Part shown: piece after piece, positions 37,963-50,735 of the stretch
How the letters are laid out: each line of letters opens with the position of its first letter
Position numbering within the stretch: the stretch's first letter is position 1
From: Plasmodium brasilianum
Lineage: Eukaryota > Apicomplexa > Aconoidasida > Haemosporida > Plasmodiidae
Direction of reading: 5' to 3'
Assembly (NCBI RefSeq): GCF_023973825.1
Contig: NC_090122.1
Location: forward strand, 1,683,630 to 1,747,629
Length of the DNA stretch: 64,000 nt
Made by a program: the position numbers and the translations under genes
Notes under the pieces: generated by a model
What the model saw: the letters and a program-made list of their open reading frames with translations, nothing else
Database searches by the model: none
Told to the model about the DNA's origin: nothing

Positions 37963-38021
<59 letters not shown>
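37963..38021. repeat. T59 homopolymer
   Basis: An uninterrupted run of 59 T, the longest homopolymer in the window, flanked on its left by further T-rich sequence. It is likely nucleosome-excluding, and its exact length is doubtful in any assembly. Confidence 0.9.
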
Positions 38022-38025
<4 letters not shown>

Positions 38026-38804
38026 ATGTGAATGTATATTTTTATATCCTTTTAATTTTTTATGTATCTCAAGATGAAAAGTTCTTGTAGGTTGCAAGTG
38101 AAATAGATGAAGCGACAGATTTAAATTTTGAAAACATTTCTTATATGTTGATATTTTCTTATGTATGTTTCATAATCAACTTTATTTTAGAGTCATTTTT
38201 TTTGTTCTTTTGATTGCCTTACAATTGTTATATATATGTATATGTAATGCATGTATATGAATATGTATTTATATATGCATGTAAATGAATACTTAAGTAA
38301 GCATGTATATGTATTCATGTGTATTCATATGTATTTATACATATTTATATATATTTATATGTATATATAAGTATTTATAAGTATTCATATGTATTTATAT
38401 GTATTTATAAGTATTTATAAGTATTAATATATATTTATTTGTATATTATTCATTTATCTACAAAAAAGCTTGAACTCAAGATTTAAAATTTCTTTTTTGA
38501 CAGCTTTACATAAAAAAGGCGAATTCGCAAAATACAAAATAATCGTACTTATACCTTATATACAATTTTTTTTACTTATTTTTGCCCCCTTTTATTTTAC
38601 TTCTATGAAACTCTTTTTTATTTATAAATGCTTTATTTACGTATACTTTTTATTATTATTATTATGTTTATTTTATTTGGCATTCCTTGAATTTTCTTTG
38701 AAAAATTCTGCTCAGTGCCTTTGATGCTTATGAATGTTTTTTTTTTTTAATGGTTAATGTTTATAAAAGTTTTCTTCTTTCTGAACTTTTCTTCATTTGT
38801 ATTT

Positions 38805-38840
<36 letters not shown>

Positions 38841-39669
38841 TATATATGTATGTTAATGAAATAACATTTTTCATGGGAATATTTAATATTTAATGGTACA
38901 TATAGTTATATTTACATATATAATGAAAAAAATAGTTCATATTTTCCACATGTATACAAAGATACCAAGAGTAAATAACATTTAAGGTATGGACTATTCC
39001 AGTCTGTATATCCATTTATGACTATTCATTTACTTTTTCATTATTTGTTTCACTACATTTTCACGATCATTTTTACGACTTTTTCACGATAACTTTTAAG
39101 ACCCTTCCACGTTAATTTTTGCGATATCTTTTACAACCTTTTTTCGCAATCCCCCTTAACGATCATATTCTCTAATTTTTTCTGGAATTTTTTCATTACC
39201 CTTTTTTTAAGAATTTGTATTTTAATTTTTTTCTTTTACTCAGTTTTATTAACAAATTGTTAATATAATCTTATTGCTTTGTTTACAGTACTTATTCATT
39301 TTTCATAAATTTCGCTTTTTTGCTGAACACGAAATAAATATAAAAATATTGTATGCATGTAAGTATTTACATTTTAAGTTATACATATATATATATATAT
39401 TACATTGCTTTGTCAACATAACCCACAATTAATTTGAATACATATATATTTATATGTATAAGGAGATTGTATGCCTTCTAAACAGTTTAAAACAAAAGAG
39501 AATTCCATATTATTTCAAAGTTTTCCACATTTTTTTTATTGCTTTTTCTTTTTTTTTTTACATAATTCATATATTAATTTTGCAAAATGCACCTATTTTG
39601 ATATAGGACATTCGTAAATTTTCATGTACAATTCTCATGCTTTATATACATACATAAATGTATATATGT

Positions 39670-39812
39670 GTTTATGTATATGCGTATGTATTTATGCATA
39701 TACATATGTAATTATGCATATACGTATGTATTTATGCATATATGTATGTATTTATGCATATATGTATGTATTTATGCATATATATATGTATTTATGCATA
39801 TATGTATGTACA
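39670..39812. repeat. 20-bp TATTTATGCATATATGTATG array
   Basis: About seven copies of a 20-bp unit with small variants, each containing a TGCATA core. It lies about 1 kb upstream of the RRM-protein start. Confidence 0.8.
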
Positions 39813-40404
39813 TAAGTATAAATTTATAAATATCACACTTAATTGCCGCATTTTTTGCATGCAGGCTTAGTTTTACATATAGAAAAGTGGTATTGTAAAA
39901 TTTTTTAATGGTTCTGTATATATAACTGAACAGAATAATGTATGCATTTAGTATGTGTACACATGAGTATATGGAGAACATGCTTCTTTACACATTCAGA
40001 AGCATACATATATATATATATATATATACGTATACACGCATGGGTTTTTACATTATGCTGTATTATTATTTATGTTAATATACTTTTACATTGATGTTAA
40101 CAAGTTTATGGAAAATTTTTTTGGGGAAAATACATCTCTATAGTTCAATATAAAAATGTGTCGTTAGTCCAGAATTAAAAAAAATAGAAAAAAAAAGTAA
40201 CACATTTTGCACACTCAGACATAACAAGAATTAAAGATGTGTTATTAACAGATTAATCTTATTATTTGTTTACTTAATACAAAATATATTTTAAAAAATA
40301 AAAAGCATTAATGTGCTTAAGTTGATTCATAATGCTTATGTTCACAGACTTTTAACTTAGTAATAGAAAAGAAAAACTCTTATTACTTTTTTATTTTTAC
40401 CATA

Positions 40405-40735
40405 TACATTTTTTTGCTTTTACTTCTTTATTTTTTGCTTTTACTTCTTTATTTTTTGCTTTTACTTCTTTATTTTTTGCTTTTACTTCTTTATTTTTTG
40501 CTTTTACTTCTTTATTTTTTGCTTTTACTTCTTTATTTTTTGCTTTTACTTCTTTATTTTTTGCTTTTACGTCTTTATTTTTTGCTTTTACGTCTTTATT
40601 TTTTGCTTTCACGTCTTTATTTTTTCCCTTTACCTCTCCATATTTCTCTCTTGCCTCCCCATTTTTGTCTCTTGCCTCCCCATTTTTGTCTCTTACCTAC
40701 CCATTTTTGTCTCTTACCTACCCATTTTTTCCACA
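40405..40735. repeat. 21-bp pyrimidine minisatellite before the RRM-protein gene
   Basis: About nine near-identical copies of CTTTTACTTCTTTATTTTTTG are followed by copies that decay in the same 21-bp register (CTTTTACGTC, then CTCTTGCCTCCCCATTTTTG). The plus strand is almost all pyrimidine. It ends about 80 bp before the ATG at 40818, so it is probably in the 5' UTR or promoter. Both strands are open over it only because the unit is a multiple of three. Confidence 0.9.
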
Positions 40736-40817
40736 TATCTCCCTACTATTTTCTCTTCTCCATTTTTTTCTTTATCACTTTCGGCTTCTTCACTTTTTGT
40801 TCTGCCTATTTGTCAAA

Positions 40818-43800
40818 ATGAACAGCACATATTACGAATTAAAAAACAGTTCGAACGGCAATATGCTTGATGATTTTTTAAGTTATCCTAATTTTTTAAA
40901 ATTCATTGATAATAGTAATAATAATGACAATGAGAATTTTGAAGAGTCTAGAAAATATATACATAGGGAAATAACTAAAACACTGAATGCAAACTCTGCA
41001 AAAATAGGTAGAAATTCGGATGAAAGAAATGTACAAGGTAGTAGTAATAATAATAAGACTTTATCAAAAAATATAAAAAATCAAAATAAGAAGGACTATT
41101 CATACAGTAGCAGTAATAAGGACGAGGATGAAACGAAATGGAATAAGAACCGTAACAATTACGTAAATTACAGCAACAGTAGTAGTAGTAATAGTAATAC
41201 TTATAATAATTCTAGTATTTATAATAATGCTAATAATTATAATAATGCAAATAGTTGTAACAATGGATATAATTATAATAGTGCAAATAATTTTAATAAT
41301 GGAAGTAATTACAACATTAATAATACAAAAAGTAGCAACACGGTCATATCATCTTTGCAAAAATCTTCAGTTGTACAGAATGAGGTATGTGATAATAAAC
41401 GTGAGTCAAACAGTTACAGGAAGAAGAGTGAAATAAATAATGAGGATGCGAGCAGAATAAACGAGGCTATTTTATTAAATCAAAAAGAGAATTTATTAAA
41501 ACATGAATTCTTTTCTTCAGAAGAAAATAAAAATGCGTTGTATGAACAAGCGGATGATAAAAGAATAAATCGAAATTTAATTCATTTCATTTTCGAAAAC
41601 GAAGAGAAGTTTAACTTCTCAACGAAAAGTAAGGAATTTCATTCGTACGAAATGCAAAACAGTAGTAATAATATTAATAATATCCACGACAATAACAATA
41701 GCAATAACATTAGCAATAATATTAGCAATAATGATGGTAATAACATTAGCAATAACATTAGCAATAATGATATGAATAATTTTAGTAAGTATTATAACAG
41801 CAATTATAGTATTACTGAAGAACCGCATGCGAATGTTTTGAACTCAGGTGAATTTAACAATACAAAAAAGAGACCAAATAACTTACTACCATCAGCTAAA
41901 GTAGAAGATAAAAAGAAAAAAAAGGAAAAAGAGAACTTAATCTATTTTTTTAACAAACATAGAGTTGAAAATAATGAGAGCTTAGAAAGAGATATAATAT
42001 ACAGTGATCCTTTAAAAAATAGAAGTCTTCGTTATAATGCACTCAGAAACGCCATGCACGCTGGTATGAGTAACAGCATTAATGGAAATATGTTGGACGT
42101 TAATAAGATGTACAAATATGAGAACAAGAATAAGGCACAAATTTTTTTCCAGAAAAAAGTGAACGAAAAAAAGGAAAATTGTAAAATACACAGAATCGAA
42201 AATAACCCTAATAAGTACAAAAAGTATAATAACTTGAAAGATAATTTTTATTTGAATAATAATAAAAAATATTTTTGTACAAACGTAGATTATATAAAAA
42301 ACAAATCCGAGTTTTTCCTGAGAACTGACACAGATGAAAGAATATACGCAAATAATATGATGTACGACGATTATTTTACAATCGAAAATTTGGAGAAATG
42401 TGATGATAAGAAAGAATATAATAACAGCAGTGAGAGCAGGGTCAACCGAAGTAACGGAAACGTCAATGGCAATGGAAACAGTATCAGCAGTCGTAGTAAC
42501 AATGGTGGCATGATAAAGAATAGCATGCTAGGGTATCGCTTCCGTAAAAATATAGATAACAAGGAATTCATATCAAATAAAAATAAATATGAAAATTTCA
42601 TGGAAATAAACAACATAAATAAAAGAAGTATGAATGATGAAGAGTTCCGTGGAAATAGTTTGAACGATTTTTCTTTGGACGATTTTACAAGTGAGCACAG
42701 CTGTATGCGTAAAGACTATTTCAACACTAACATAAATAATGATGTAAAAATTGACTTAAATTATAATGAAGATATTGAAAATAATAATACTGTGATGGAT
42801 GCAAATTTAAAGGAAGTAATTCCAGAACATAATAATGCAAAGTTATTAAACAATACACATTTTATACCATATAAAATTATGTATGAAAATCAAAATAAAC
42901 AAGAAAAAAAATATAGGAATATTCATATTAATAGTAGTATTCAAATAGAAGAAGAGAAGGAATCTCTAGGCAAACAAATGAATAGCCTTTTGTCAGGTAA
43001 AAATACATACTATCAAAAAAAATGTGATACAGCAATATGTGAGAACTATGAAGCTAATAACAGTAGTAGCAATAATGGGGATGCAAGCGACCACTTATAC
43101 AGTAATAGCAATTGCAACAGAAATAGCAGCAGCATTAGAAATATGAACGGAGACCATGGCATCATGAGCAAAGTGATCAATGCGAATGATAGTGGTGGCT
43201 TCACGAGAGAGTTACCAAAGTTTGAGCATATAGACATAGGAGGGAGTTACGACATAGAAGAGTCAAAAGAGAGTAACACAAATAAGTTGAATGACATAAA
43301 TGAAAAGGAAAATTTTGTAGTAAAATTATTTTTTGGTAATTTGGCTCCAATAACTACAGAAAAAGATATGCACACTTTATTTAGTAATTTTGGTGAATGT
43401 GATTCTTTAATAATATTAAAAGACAGGAGAAGTAAATCAAGGGGTTCAGGTTTTGTTACTTTTTATAACATGCAAGAAGCTATAAATGCTATTAAGAGTT
43501 TAAATAATAAAATAATATTGTCTGGTGCACATAAGCCATTAGAAGTTCGTTTTCCTGAGAATAAAGAAGAAAAAAATTTAAGAACAAAATTATTAAATGC
43601 AGCTAAATGGAAAGGGAAAAAAATTGCCCCAAGTGGTTGTTTGGCAATAAGTACAGAAGATATATTAAATCAAAGTACATTAAATATGAACAGTTCGGGT
43701 AATAATAACGTTTCTCTTATTAATACAAATGATTCTTCTTATTTTTTTTCAGAAAATGATAACAATAATAATAATAATAGTACCAATAATAATATTAGTA

Positions 43801-44306
43801 ACAATAATAATAATAGTACCAATAATAATAATAGTACCAATAATAATAATAGTACCAATAATAATAATAGTACCAATAATAATAATAGTACCAATAATAA
43901 TAATAGTACCAATAATAATAATAGTACCAATAATAATAATAGTACCAATAATAATAATAGTACCAATAATAATAATAGTACCAATAATAATAATAGTACC
44001 AATAATAATAATAGTACCAATAATAATAATAGTACCAATAATAATAATAGTACCAATAATAATAATAGTACCAATAATAATAATAGTACCAATAATAATA
44101 ATAGTACCAATAATAATAATAGTACCAATAATAATAATAGTACCAATAATAATAATAGTACCAATAATAATAATAGTACCAATAATAATAATAGTACCAA
44201 TAATAATATTAGTAACAATAATAATAATAGTACCAATAATAATAATAGTACCAATAATAATAATAGTACCAATAATAATAATAGTACCAATAATAATAAT
44301 AGTACC

Positions 44307-44338
<32 letters not shown>

Positions 44339-46763
44339 TAATGGTAATAGTAGTAACAATAATAGTAATAGTAGTAACAATAATAGTAATAGTAGTAACA
44401 ATAATAGTAATAGTAGTAACAATAATAGTAATAATAATAATATTTCTTATGACAAAAAGGAAATTACTACTAACTGCCATATTTCTAGTGTTGATCCTTT
44501 AGGTTGTTCTAATATTGATTACTATGATCGTTTTAGTGGAAAAAATCAGTTCGCTTATTATGCAGACGATTTTTATGATTTTCAAAAATCAACTAGCCAA
44601 ACGACGAATGATATGTTAAATACAGAATATTTCAACAAGGTAGAAGAGTATAACAAAATGTTTACGTACAACTCTTATAACAAACAAGTGGAGGAAAATA
44701 TACCGGATCAAATGAATAATACTAATTTAATAATACACAGAAAAAATTATAATCATTTTTTACCAAATTTTTTAATTGATAGTAAATCTTCAATAAACTT
44801 AGAATCAAATTCATTTGAAAGCACAACATTAAGTGCATTGGGACATCCTAATAATGATAATTTAGAAAGTAACAATCTGTTAAAACATTTTACTGCTTCT
44901 GAGCAAAATGAGGATAGAAGCCTCTGTGCGCTCCCTGAGATGAATCATAAGCCGGTGAATATACATAACGATAAGAATTTAGATCAAAATTGTAATAGTG
45001 GTACTAGTTCTACCAGTAATTTGAATATCAATTGTATGAGCGTAAACAGTATGAGCGTGAATAGTATCATTGCGAATAGCAACAGTGTGAATAGTTATGA
45101 CACGAATAATCATAGCATGAGTAAATACGGTACGAAAAATTATGGTGCTAATAATTATGGATCTAATACTTACAGTGCTAATACGTATGGTTCTAATACT
45201 TGTGGTTCGAATACTTATGGATCTAATACGTATAGTTCTAATGCTTATGGATCTAATACTTACAGTGCTAATACGTATGGTTCTAATACTTGTGGTTCGA
45301 ATACTTATGGATCTAATACGTATAGTTCTAATGCTTATGGATCTAATACGTATAGTTCTAATGCTTATGGTTCTAATGCTTATGGTTCTAATGCGTATGG
45401 TTCTAATGCTTATGGTTCTAATGCTTATGGTTCTAATACTTATGGTACGAATAATCATAGCAGTGGTAATTACAGTAACTCAAGCTGCTGTGCAAAGGAA
45501 GAGGTGGATGAATTTAACTTATATTTTTCAAGTTTTTTCAACAGCTTCTCAGATAAAGGGGGAAAAAAAAATGATGCAGATACATTATTCTGCTATCTAG
45601 ACAAGAATAACAAATTTATTGATGAAGATGATAAAAGATATGAACAGCAAGAATTTTATTACCTTGATGATTTTCGTCCAGAGAAAAAAATTTATGAAAA
45701 CAATAAAAGGGAATACAATGATTTAAGAAATGTACTGCACATCCCTAAAGAGATACACGATATCGTAAATGAGGATAATATTACTACTGATATATATGAT
45801 AGTAACAAAAATAGTAACAACTTAGAAGAAGGATATAACAACATTAATGTACATTACTTAGGTTTCAACTTGTCTCATTTAATAAAATCAAATGAAGATA
45901 TATTAGCAAAGAATGAAAATATATCGTCTAATAATACATACTCTAGTGAAAATGAAATAGAAGGCAAAAAAGGCGAAAAAAATGTGTTAGGCGATTATGA
46001 TGATAAAGAGTACCAATCAAGATATATCAATAATAGTGCCATGTGCTACGTGCAAATCGCAGATTCACATATACCCACGAACCGCTCAGATATGGGCGAA
46101 TCGAATAATAGCAATAATAATGGCAATAATAATAGTAACAGTAAAAGCAAAAATAATAGCAGCAATAGCAACAGTAATAACAATCGTAATTATAGTATTG
46201 ATAATAATTATAATGATAATAATTATAATGATAATATTTATAATGATGATAGTTGTAATGATGATAATTGTAATGATAGTTGTAATGATGGTAGTTGTAA
46301 TGATGATAGTTGTAATGATGATAGTTATAATAATAATAATAATTGTAATTATAGTAATGATAAGGATAATAATGTTAATAATAATAATGATAAAAAAAAT
46401 AATAATAATAATGATAAAAAAAATAATAATAATAATGATAAAAAAAATAATAATAATAATGATAAAAAAAATAATAATAATAATGATAAAAATAATAATA
46501 ATAATAATGATAAAAATAATAATAATAATAATAATGATAATAATGATAAAAAGCTAAATATTAATAACAAAATAAGCGATGAAATGCTAAAAAAGTTAAT
46601 AAGCCTATATACCAAAAACAAATCATCAATTTTCACTTCTCATATGCTTAGTTATCTAAATAATGTATTATGTGAAATAAATAACGACTTAGAAATATTC
46701 AACAAATTCAATGTGAAGACTTCAATCAAAAATACGAATGACAATAAAAATGCAAAACAGTAA
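40818..46763 (+). CDS. RNA-binding protein with a single CELF-like RRM and long low-complexity arms, 1,981 aa
   Basis: Single exon. I place the start at 40818 (MNSTYYELKN), where Plasmodium-like composition begins. The frame is open upstream to 40665, but that part is a pyrimidine repeat encoding a Leu/Phe-rich string and is more likely leader. One RRM lies at about residues 834-920: RNP2 is LFFGNL, RNP1 is SRGSGFVTF, and a CELF-type ending PLEVRFPENKEEKN follows. The rest is Asn/Ser-rich: an NNNNST array at about 982-1165, a YGSNT/YSSNA array at 1437-1550 and DKKNNNNN repeats near 1855-1895. An RNA-regulatory role such as translational control or splicing is inferred from the RRM; target and stage are unknown. 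It is syntenic, as I recall, with a P. falciparum gene named only as RNA-binding protein. Confidence 0.9.
43763..44312 (+). repeat. 18-bp NNNNST array
   Basis: About 29 copies of AATAATAATAATAGTACC encode Asn4-Ser-Thr and are nearly invariant, including the ACC codon. An identical interruption (NNNISNNNNNST) occurs near both the start (about 43790) and the end (about 44205), which points to duplication of a large block. Confidence 0.95.
45130..45460 (+). repeat. Tyr-Gly-Ser-Asn repeats with a 90-bp higher-order unit
   Basis: The basic unit is 15 bp (YGSNT, YSSNA, YSANT or CGSNT). A six-unit, 90-bp block starting at 45156 recurs at 45246 almost exactly, followed by homogenised YGSNA units. 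Confidence 0.93.
46200..46540 (+). repeat. NDDSC and DKKNNNNN repeats
   Basis: Asn/Asp/Cys repeats (SCNDD) are followed by about four 24-bp DKKNNNNN units and two DKNNNNNN-like units near the C-terminus of the RRM protein. Confidence 0.88.
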
Positions 46764-48015
46764 AATAGGAAAATAAGGAGATTAACATGGCTTGATGTTT
46801 CTCTGATTTGACCCCATAAATCTCTTTTTCAAAAAACATATCGTATATATTCATACGTATTTATATACGCATGCAGGTAAATTCACGTACACAAGTATAT
46901 ATGTATATAAGTGTATACGTGGGCATGCATATAATACCCTTGATAAAGTCGTTCATCATTCTTAGCATTGATAAATACTTCATCTTTCCTTGCTGTTTTT
47001 CAATGATGAGAGATATTTCATTCATAACAATTTTTGTTTATACATTTAAAAGAGTTCTTTATAAGAGCCCTTATATGTGAATATGGATATGCATATATTA
47101 TATACATGTGCATGTATATATATGCTAACATGCATATATTCCTATAGTGCACAACTTACGTAAAACTAGGGGTATTAAAAAAAAAACAAAATGATGAAAT
47201 AATTTACAAAAATACGTGTGGTATTCAATATATGCTCTACTATTCATTATTATTTTATTATTCAGTTCTACGTATGTAAGAAATAAAAAAAAAAAAAAAA
47301 AGGCTATTATTTTATTAATACACCTAACTGCAAATGTATTATGTATGTATATATTTATGTATTTATGTATATGCATACAAATCGCGCTTTATTTTTTATT
47401 TTACTTATACCCATATTCGCATGCATTACGCCTATATATATATATAAATGTTCATATTTATGTATATTTATTTATATATAAGTGCATAAAATACGCGTAT
47501 TCTCCAATACATGCTTAACTATATTAAAAGTATAAACCTTATAATACAAACAGATGTAATTTCAAAAACAAAAAGAGAAAATTTGTCTTTTTGATAACAA
47601 GAAATTATTTAACTGAAAATTTTATATTAATGATTACATGAATTATAACTATATGCACAACCACTATTCCTTTACTTTTTAATAAAACATAAGTAACTCC
47701 TTTGCCTTTATGGAATATAAGCTCATGCATAATATAATATGCATACGCGTACACGATGAACTTCTAAATTTATTATTGTTATCTTGTTTCATATCATTTA
47801 GTTTTGTTTTATAATACAAACATTTTATTTTTTTTAATTTTTTTTTTTTTTTATTGAGAACTTGCTTAAATTTGTGCATGTTTATAAAGCTCATTATTTT
47901 TACTGTTAAATTTTCTTTTCCTTAAGCCAATAGATATGTCCACACATGCTATTAGCGGTATTATCAAGAATATTTTTTTAGCCTTCGCACGAACATAAGC
48001 ATATATCTGTCTAAC

Positions 48016-48054
<39 letters not shown>

Positions 48055-48384
48055 GCACATATTTTTACATTTTTGCTCGTATATCACCATACAACTATTT
48101 TGATATCCCCAAACTTTACTCTTGTTTTGGAAAATACACAAATATATCTTTCATTTTTTGCTTACATGAGAGAATAGAAAAAAATAATCACTTAGTAAAA
48201 AATATTTACAAAAAAAAAAAAAAAAAAGAAGAAAAGGATCAGAAAAAAAGAGATCTATGTAAAATTAAAGAAATAAATAAAACAGAGAATATAAGCATAT
48301 ATATTTGCCAAAGTAGAATTATTTATGCACATTTATTTATGCACATTAACATATGTACAGTTTCAAACTGGAAAAAGCAAAATT
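46764..48384. other. Convergent intergenic region, RRM protein / VPS9-like protein
   Basis: 1.6 kb with TA runs (48019-48045) and an A run near 48211-48228. It holds the 3' UTRs of the two convergent genes. Reading frames here are short and TA-derived. Confidence 0.6.
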
Positions 48385-49873
48385 TTACACATCCTTTATA
48401 TCACAAAGATAAATGATGGAAGTATGAAATATTGTGAAGATAAAAGACAACTTGTCAATTTTTTCAGACGCTTTTAAATTATCTATATACATGTGTAAAT
48501 GAATAGAATGACTTATTATGTTTTGTACTTGACCATACGATATGGCAGCGACAAGGATAGCAATTAAACTGTCACTATTAATGTCATAAATAGCTAAATT
48601 TTGTTTTTTTAAATTCTGATTTGTGCAGGAAATTATTTCACATATTATTTTACTTATGTTATCTAAAATGATGATCTTGTCAATTGGGTTGTTACATTTT
48701 TCAATCTGCAAATTTACAATTATGAACATAAAGAAGTCCAACCATGTAGACACTTTTCCAGTATCGGTATAAATACATACTCACGTGTAATAACTCACGT
48801 GTAATAACTCACGCGTAATAACTCACTCGCATGATATAACACATGTTCACACAACTACGTATACATGTAACACATTTACGATGGCTCATATGCTTAAATT
48901 ATATGAAATTTTAAAAAAATACACAATGATAGTTCTAATTTCTTGACTAAGGAATATTTTACAATTTGCACAATTTTCAAAAAACATAAATGTATATATA
49001 TGTACAAAATTATGTACAATTGTACTTGTTTCGTTTTCAAACCTGTTTAATATGAAAGGAGAGTGTTTCCACGTGGAATAAGCTAACATTTTCTAGACCT
49101 AATTTTTTTAAAAAACAATTTAAGTCTTTTCTAAGATAATTCATTTTTTCTTGAATTTTAGATTCTATTTTTTCATAATATTTAATTAATTGTTTCCATA
49201 TGATGCTATATAAATAAGAATAGGTATATTTAATTAATGAAGTTTTTATATCTTTTCCAAAAAGTTTTTCATTAGCATTATTTTGTAATTTTAAAGTATC
49301 ATCTACGATTGTTATAATTTTTTTCCCTATGCAGTTTTCATATCCTTTGACAATAATGTATGTATAGATAAAATGTGATAATTTTGAATATAAGAACTGT
49401 CTACAATTTCCATTTTTATTAAAAAATAAAGTTAAATCATTTTTATATTTTATTAAATCTTTACTACTATTCTCATTAGGATTGTTACTAAGATGATAAT
49501 GCAGGGATACATTTTCTTCCCATTGCACTCCCCATTCCCCTTCCACAGGTATATTAATAAAAATTATTTTCAAAAAATTATAATTCGAATTTGTTTCTAT
49601 TTTTATAATCTCACATATTCTATTCTCTTCAAAACCATAACTAGTATAAACAAATTTTGTATCACTTTCAATGCATTGATCAAACAAGTTTATATATATA
49701 TCTTTTAAATGACTCTTACAAAATATATGCTTTTTTATAAAGTCCAAATCGATTTGTACGTTCATCAACGTTTTAACTTCTGGCAATAAAATTATATGAC
49801 TATTCTTCGACAGCTTATTATACAAATTTTTGTATTTGTTAAGTAAAATATTTATCACTGGGTGACTTCTCAT
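48385..49873 (-). CDS. VPS9-domain-like protein (possible Rab5-type GEF), 2 exons
   Basis: Exons 49873-49043 and 48705-48385 join in phase 0 (donor GTTTGA, acceptor TTTGCAG) and give 383 residues. The first part (1-200) has no family I recognise. The C-terminal half, about 215-375, is helical and follows the VPS9 pattern: KYTYSYLYSIIWKQLIKYYE, IEKCNNPIDKIIILDNI, then DINSDSLIAILVAAISYGQVQNI and FIFTIFHTSIIYL. VPS9 domains are exchange factors for Rab5-class GTPases on early endosomes. Divergence is marked: the Pro after the catalytic Asp region is absent, and the Tyr expected before F-T near the end reads as Phe. The start is the first Met after an in-frame stop. Coding-like fragments upstream suggest extra 5' exons, but their phases do not connect. 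The domain call is from pattern memory only. Confidence 0.65.
48781..48830. repeat. 14-bp repeat with CACGTG in the VPS9-like gene intron
   Basis: Three tandem copies of TCACGTGTAATAAC (the third has CACGCG) lie in the 337-bp intron between the two exons. CACGTG is palindromic. Confidence 0.85.
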
Positions 49874-50166
49874 TGCTTCCGTTGTGTTGTTTCTTCTGGA
49901 TTATAATTGACTCAAGTGGGTTTTCACTTTGAAAATGCATACATCTATATATTATTTATATACCATTACAAAATATTTGCATGGCATATAAACAATCCTA
50001 TACTTATTAACATCACATCCGTAATAATGCCCTTACCATTGTGTTAAGCATTTTTTTTATATTCATTAACAAAGCAAAAAAAAAAAAAAAAAAAAAAAGA
50101 ACGGTTTTTCAAGCGTATACTTCACTCAATTTCATTTGTAATTCCGCAAAAAAATATATGTTACCC

Positions 50167-50205
<39 letters not shown>

Positions 50206-50361
50206 GACTCATTCAAAAAGGATGATCATAATGTAAACTTCAATATTTCCATATTTTAAAATATAAATTTGTTCCCCTTTTTTAGAGCTTTAAAATGGTA
50301 CAATTTTTTTTGCAGAACGTTTTGGTTATTCCGGAAAAAATAAAAATAAAGTAAATACAAA

Positions 50362-50455
50362 ATGTATACAAAATAAATGCAAAACACATGCAAAATGTAT
50401 ACAAAATAAATGCAAAACACATGCAAAATGTATACAAAATAAATACAAAACTGAT
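50362..50455. repeat. 33-bp tandem repeat
   Basis: Three copies with starts at 50362, 50395 and 50428 each begin ATGTATACAAAATAAATGCA; the third is partly diverged. Confidence 0.9.
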
Positions 50456-50735
50456 GTAAAAAAAAAAAATATAAAATACAGTAAAAAGCTTAATCCTGCA
50501 TTTAAGAAATATATTCTATAAAATGTAGTATCGCCTCAGCAGGAAAATGAAAGAACCTCCTTGCAGAAGTTGAAAAAAAAAAATATATATATTATGTATG
50601 TATAATTATATGTGCATACCATGCACGAATCTATTGCTTTATATGCTATTCTTAGCAGCTCTTTTCTTTAATGTTAGAAGAATTGTGTTTTTACCTTCTT
50701 CGACCTCAAATGCACATAGCGAGCACCTCTCTTAC

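Larger units (their letters stand above)
33649..40400. promoter_or_regulatory. 6.8 kb divergent intergenic region between TAF5 and the RRM-protein gene
   Basis: No frame has convincing protein composition. Contents are TA runs (38807-38835), a T59 homopolymer (37963-38021), a 45-bp duplication (36741-36829), imperfect ATATCAAATTATACACT repeats at 34080-34260, GTATTTATA-type repeats at 38220-38450 and a 20-bp array at 39670-39810. Promoters and 5' UTRs of both flanking genes must lie here. I see no tRNA or transposon; a non-coding RNA cannot be excluded. Confidence 0.6.

Noticed and set aside
34584..39981. Several frames of 60-85 codons in the TAF5/RRM gap
   Set aside because: All are Tyr/Ile/Phe/Lys-rich and derive from TA and T-rich sequence, without start context, domains or splice partners.
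40397..40612. Minus-strand KAKNKEV repeat frame
   Set aside because: Antisense of the 21-bp pyrimidine array upstream of the RRM gene; no flanking protein-like sequence.
40665..40817. N-terminal extension of the RRM protein with Leu/Phe-rich sequence
   Set aside because: It is encoded by a decaying pyrimidine minisatellite. The composition changes abruptly at the Met at 40818, which I prefer as the start. Kept as an open question in findings.
43729..44502. Long Ile/Val/Pro and Leu/Val frames on both strands
   Set aside because: They are shadows of the NNNNST array, whose 18-bp unit lacks stops in every frame.
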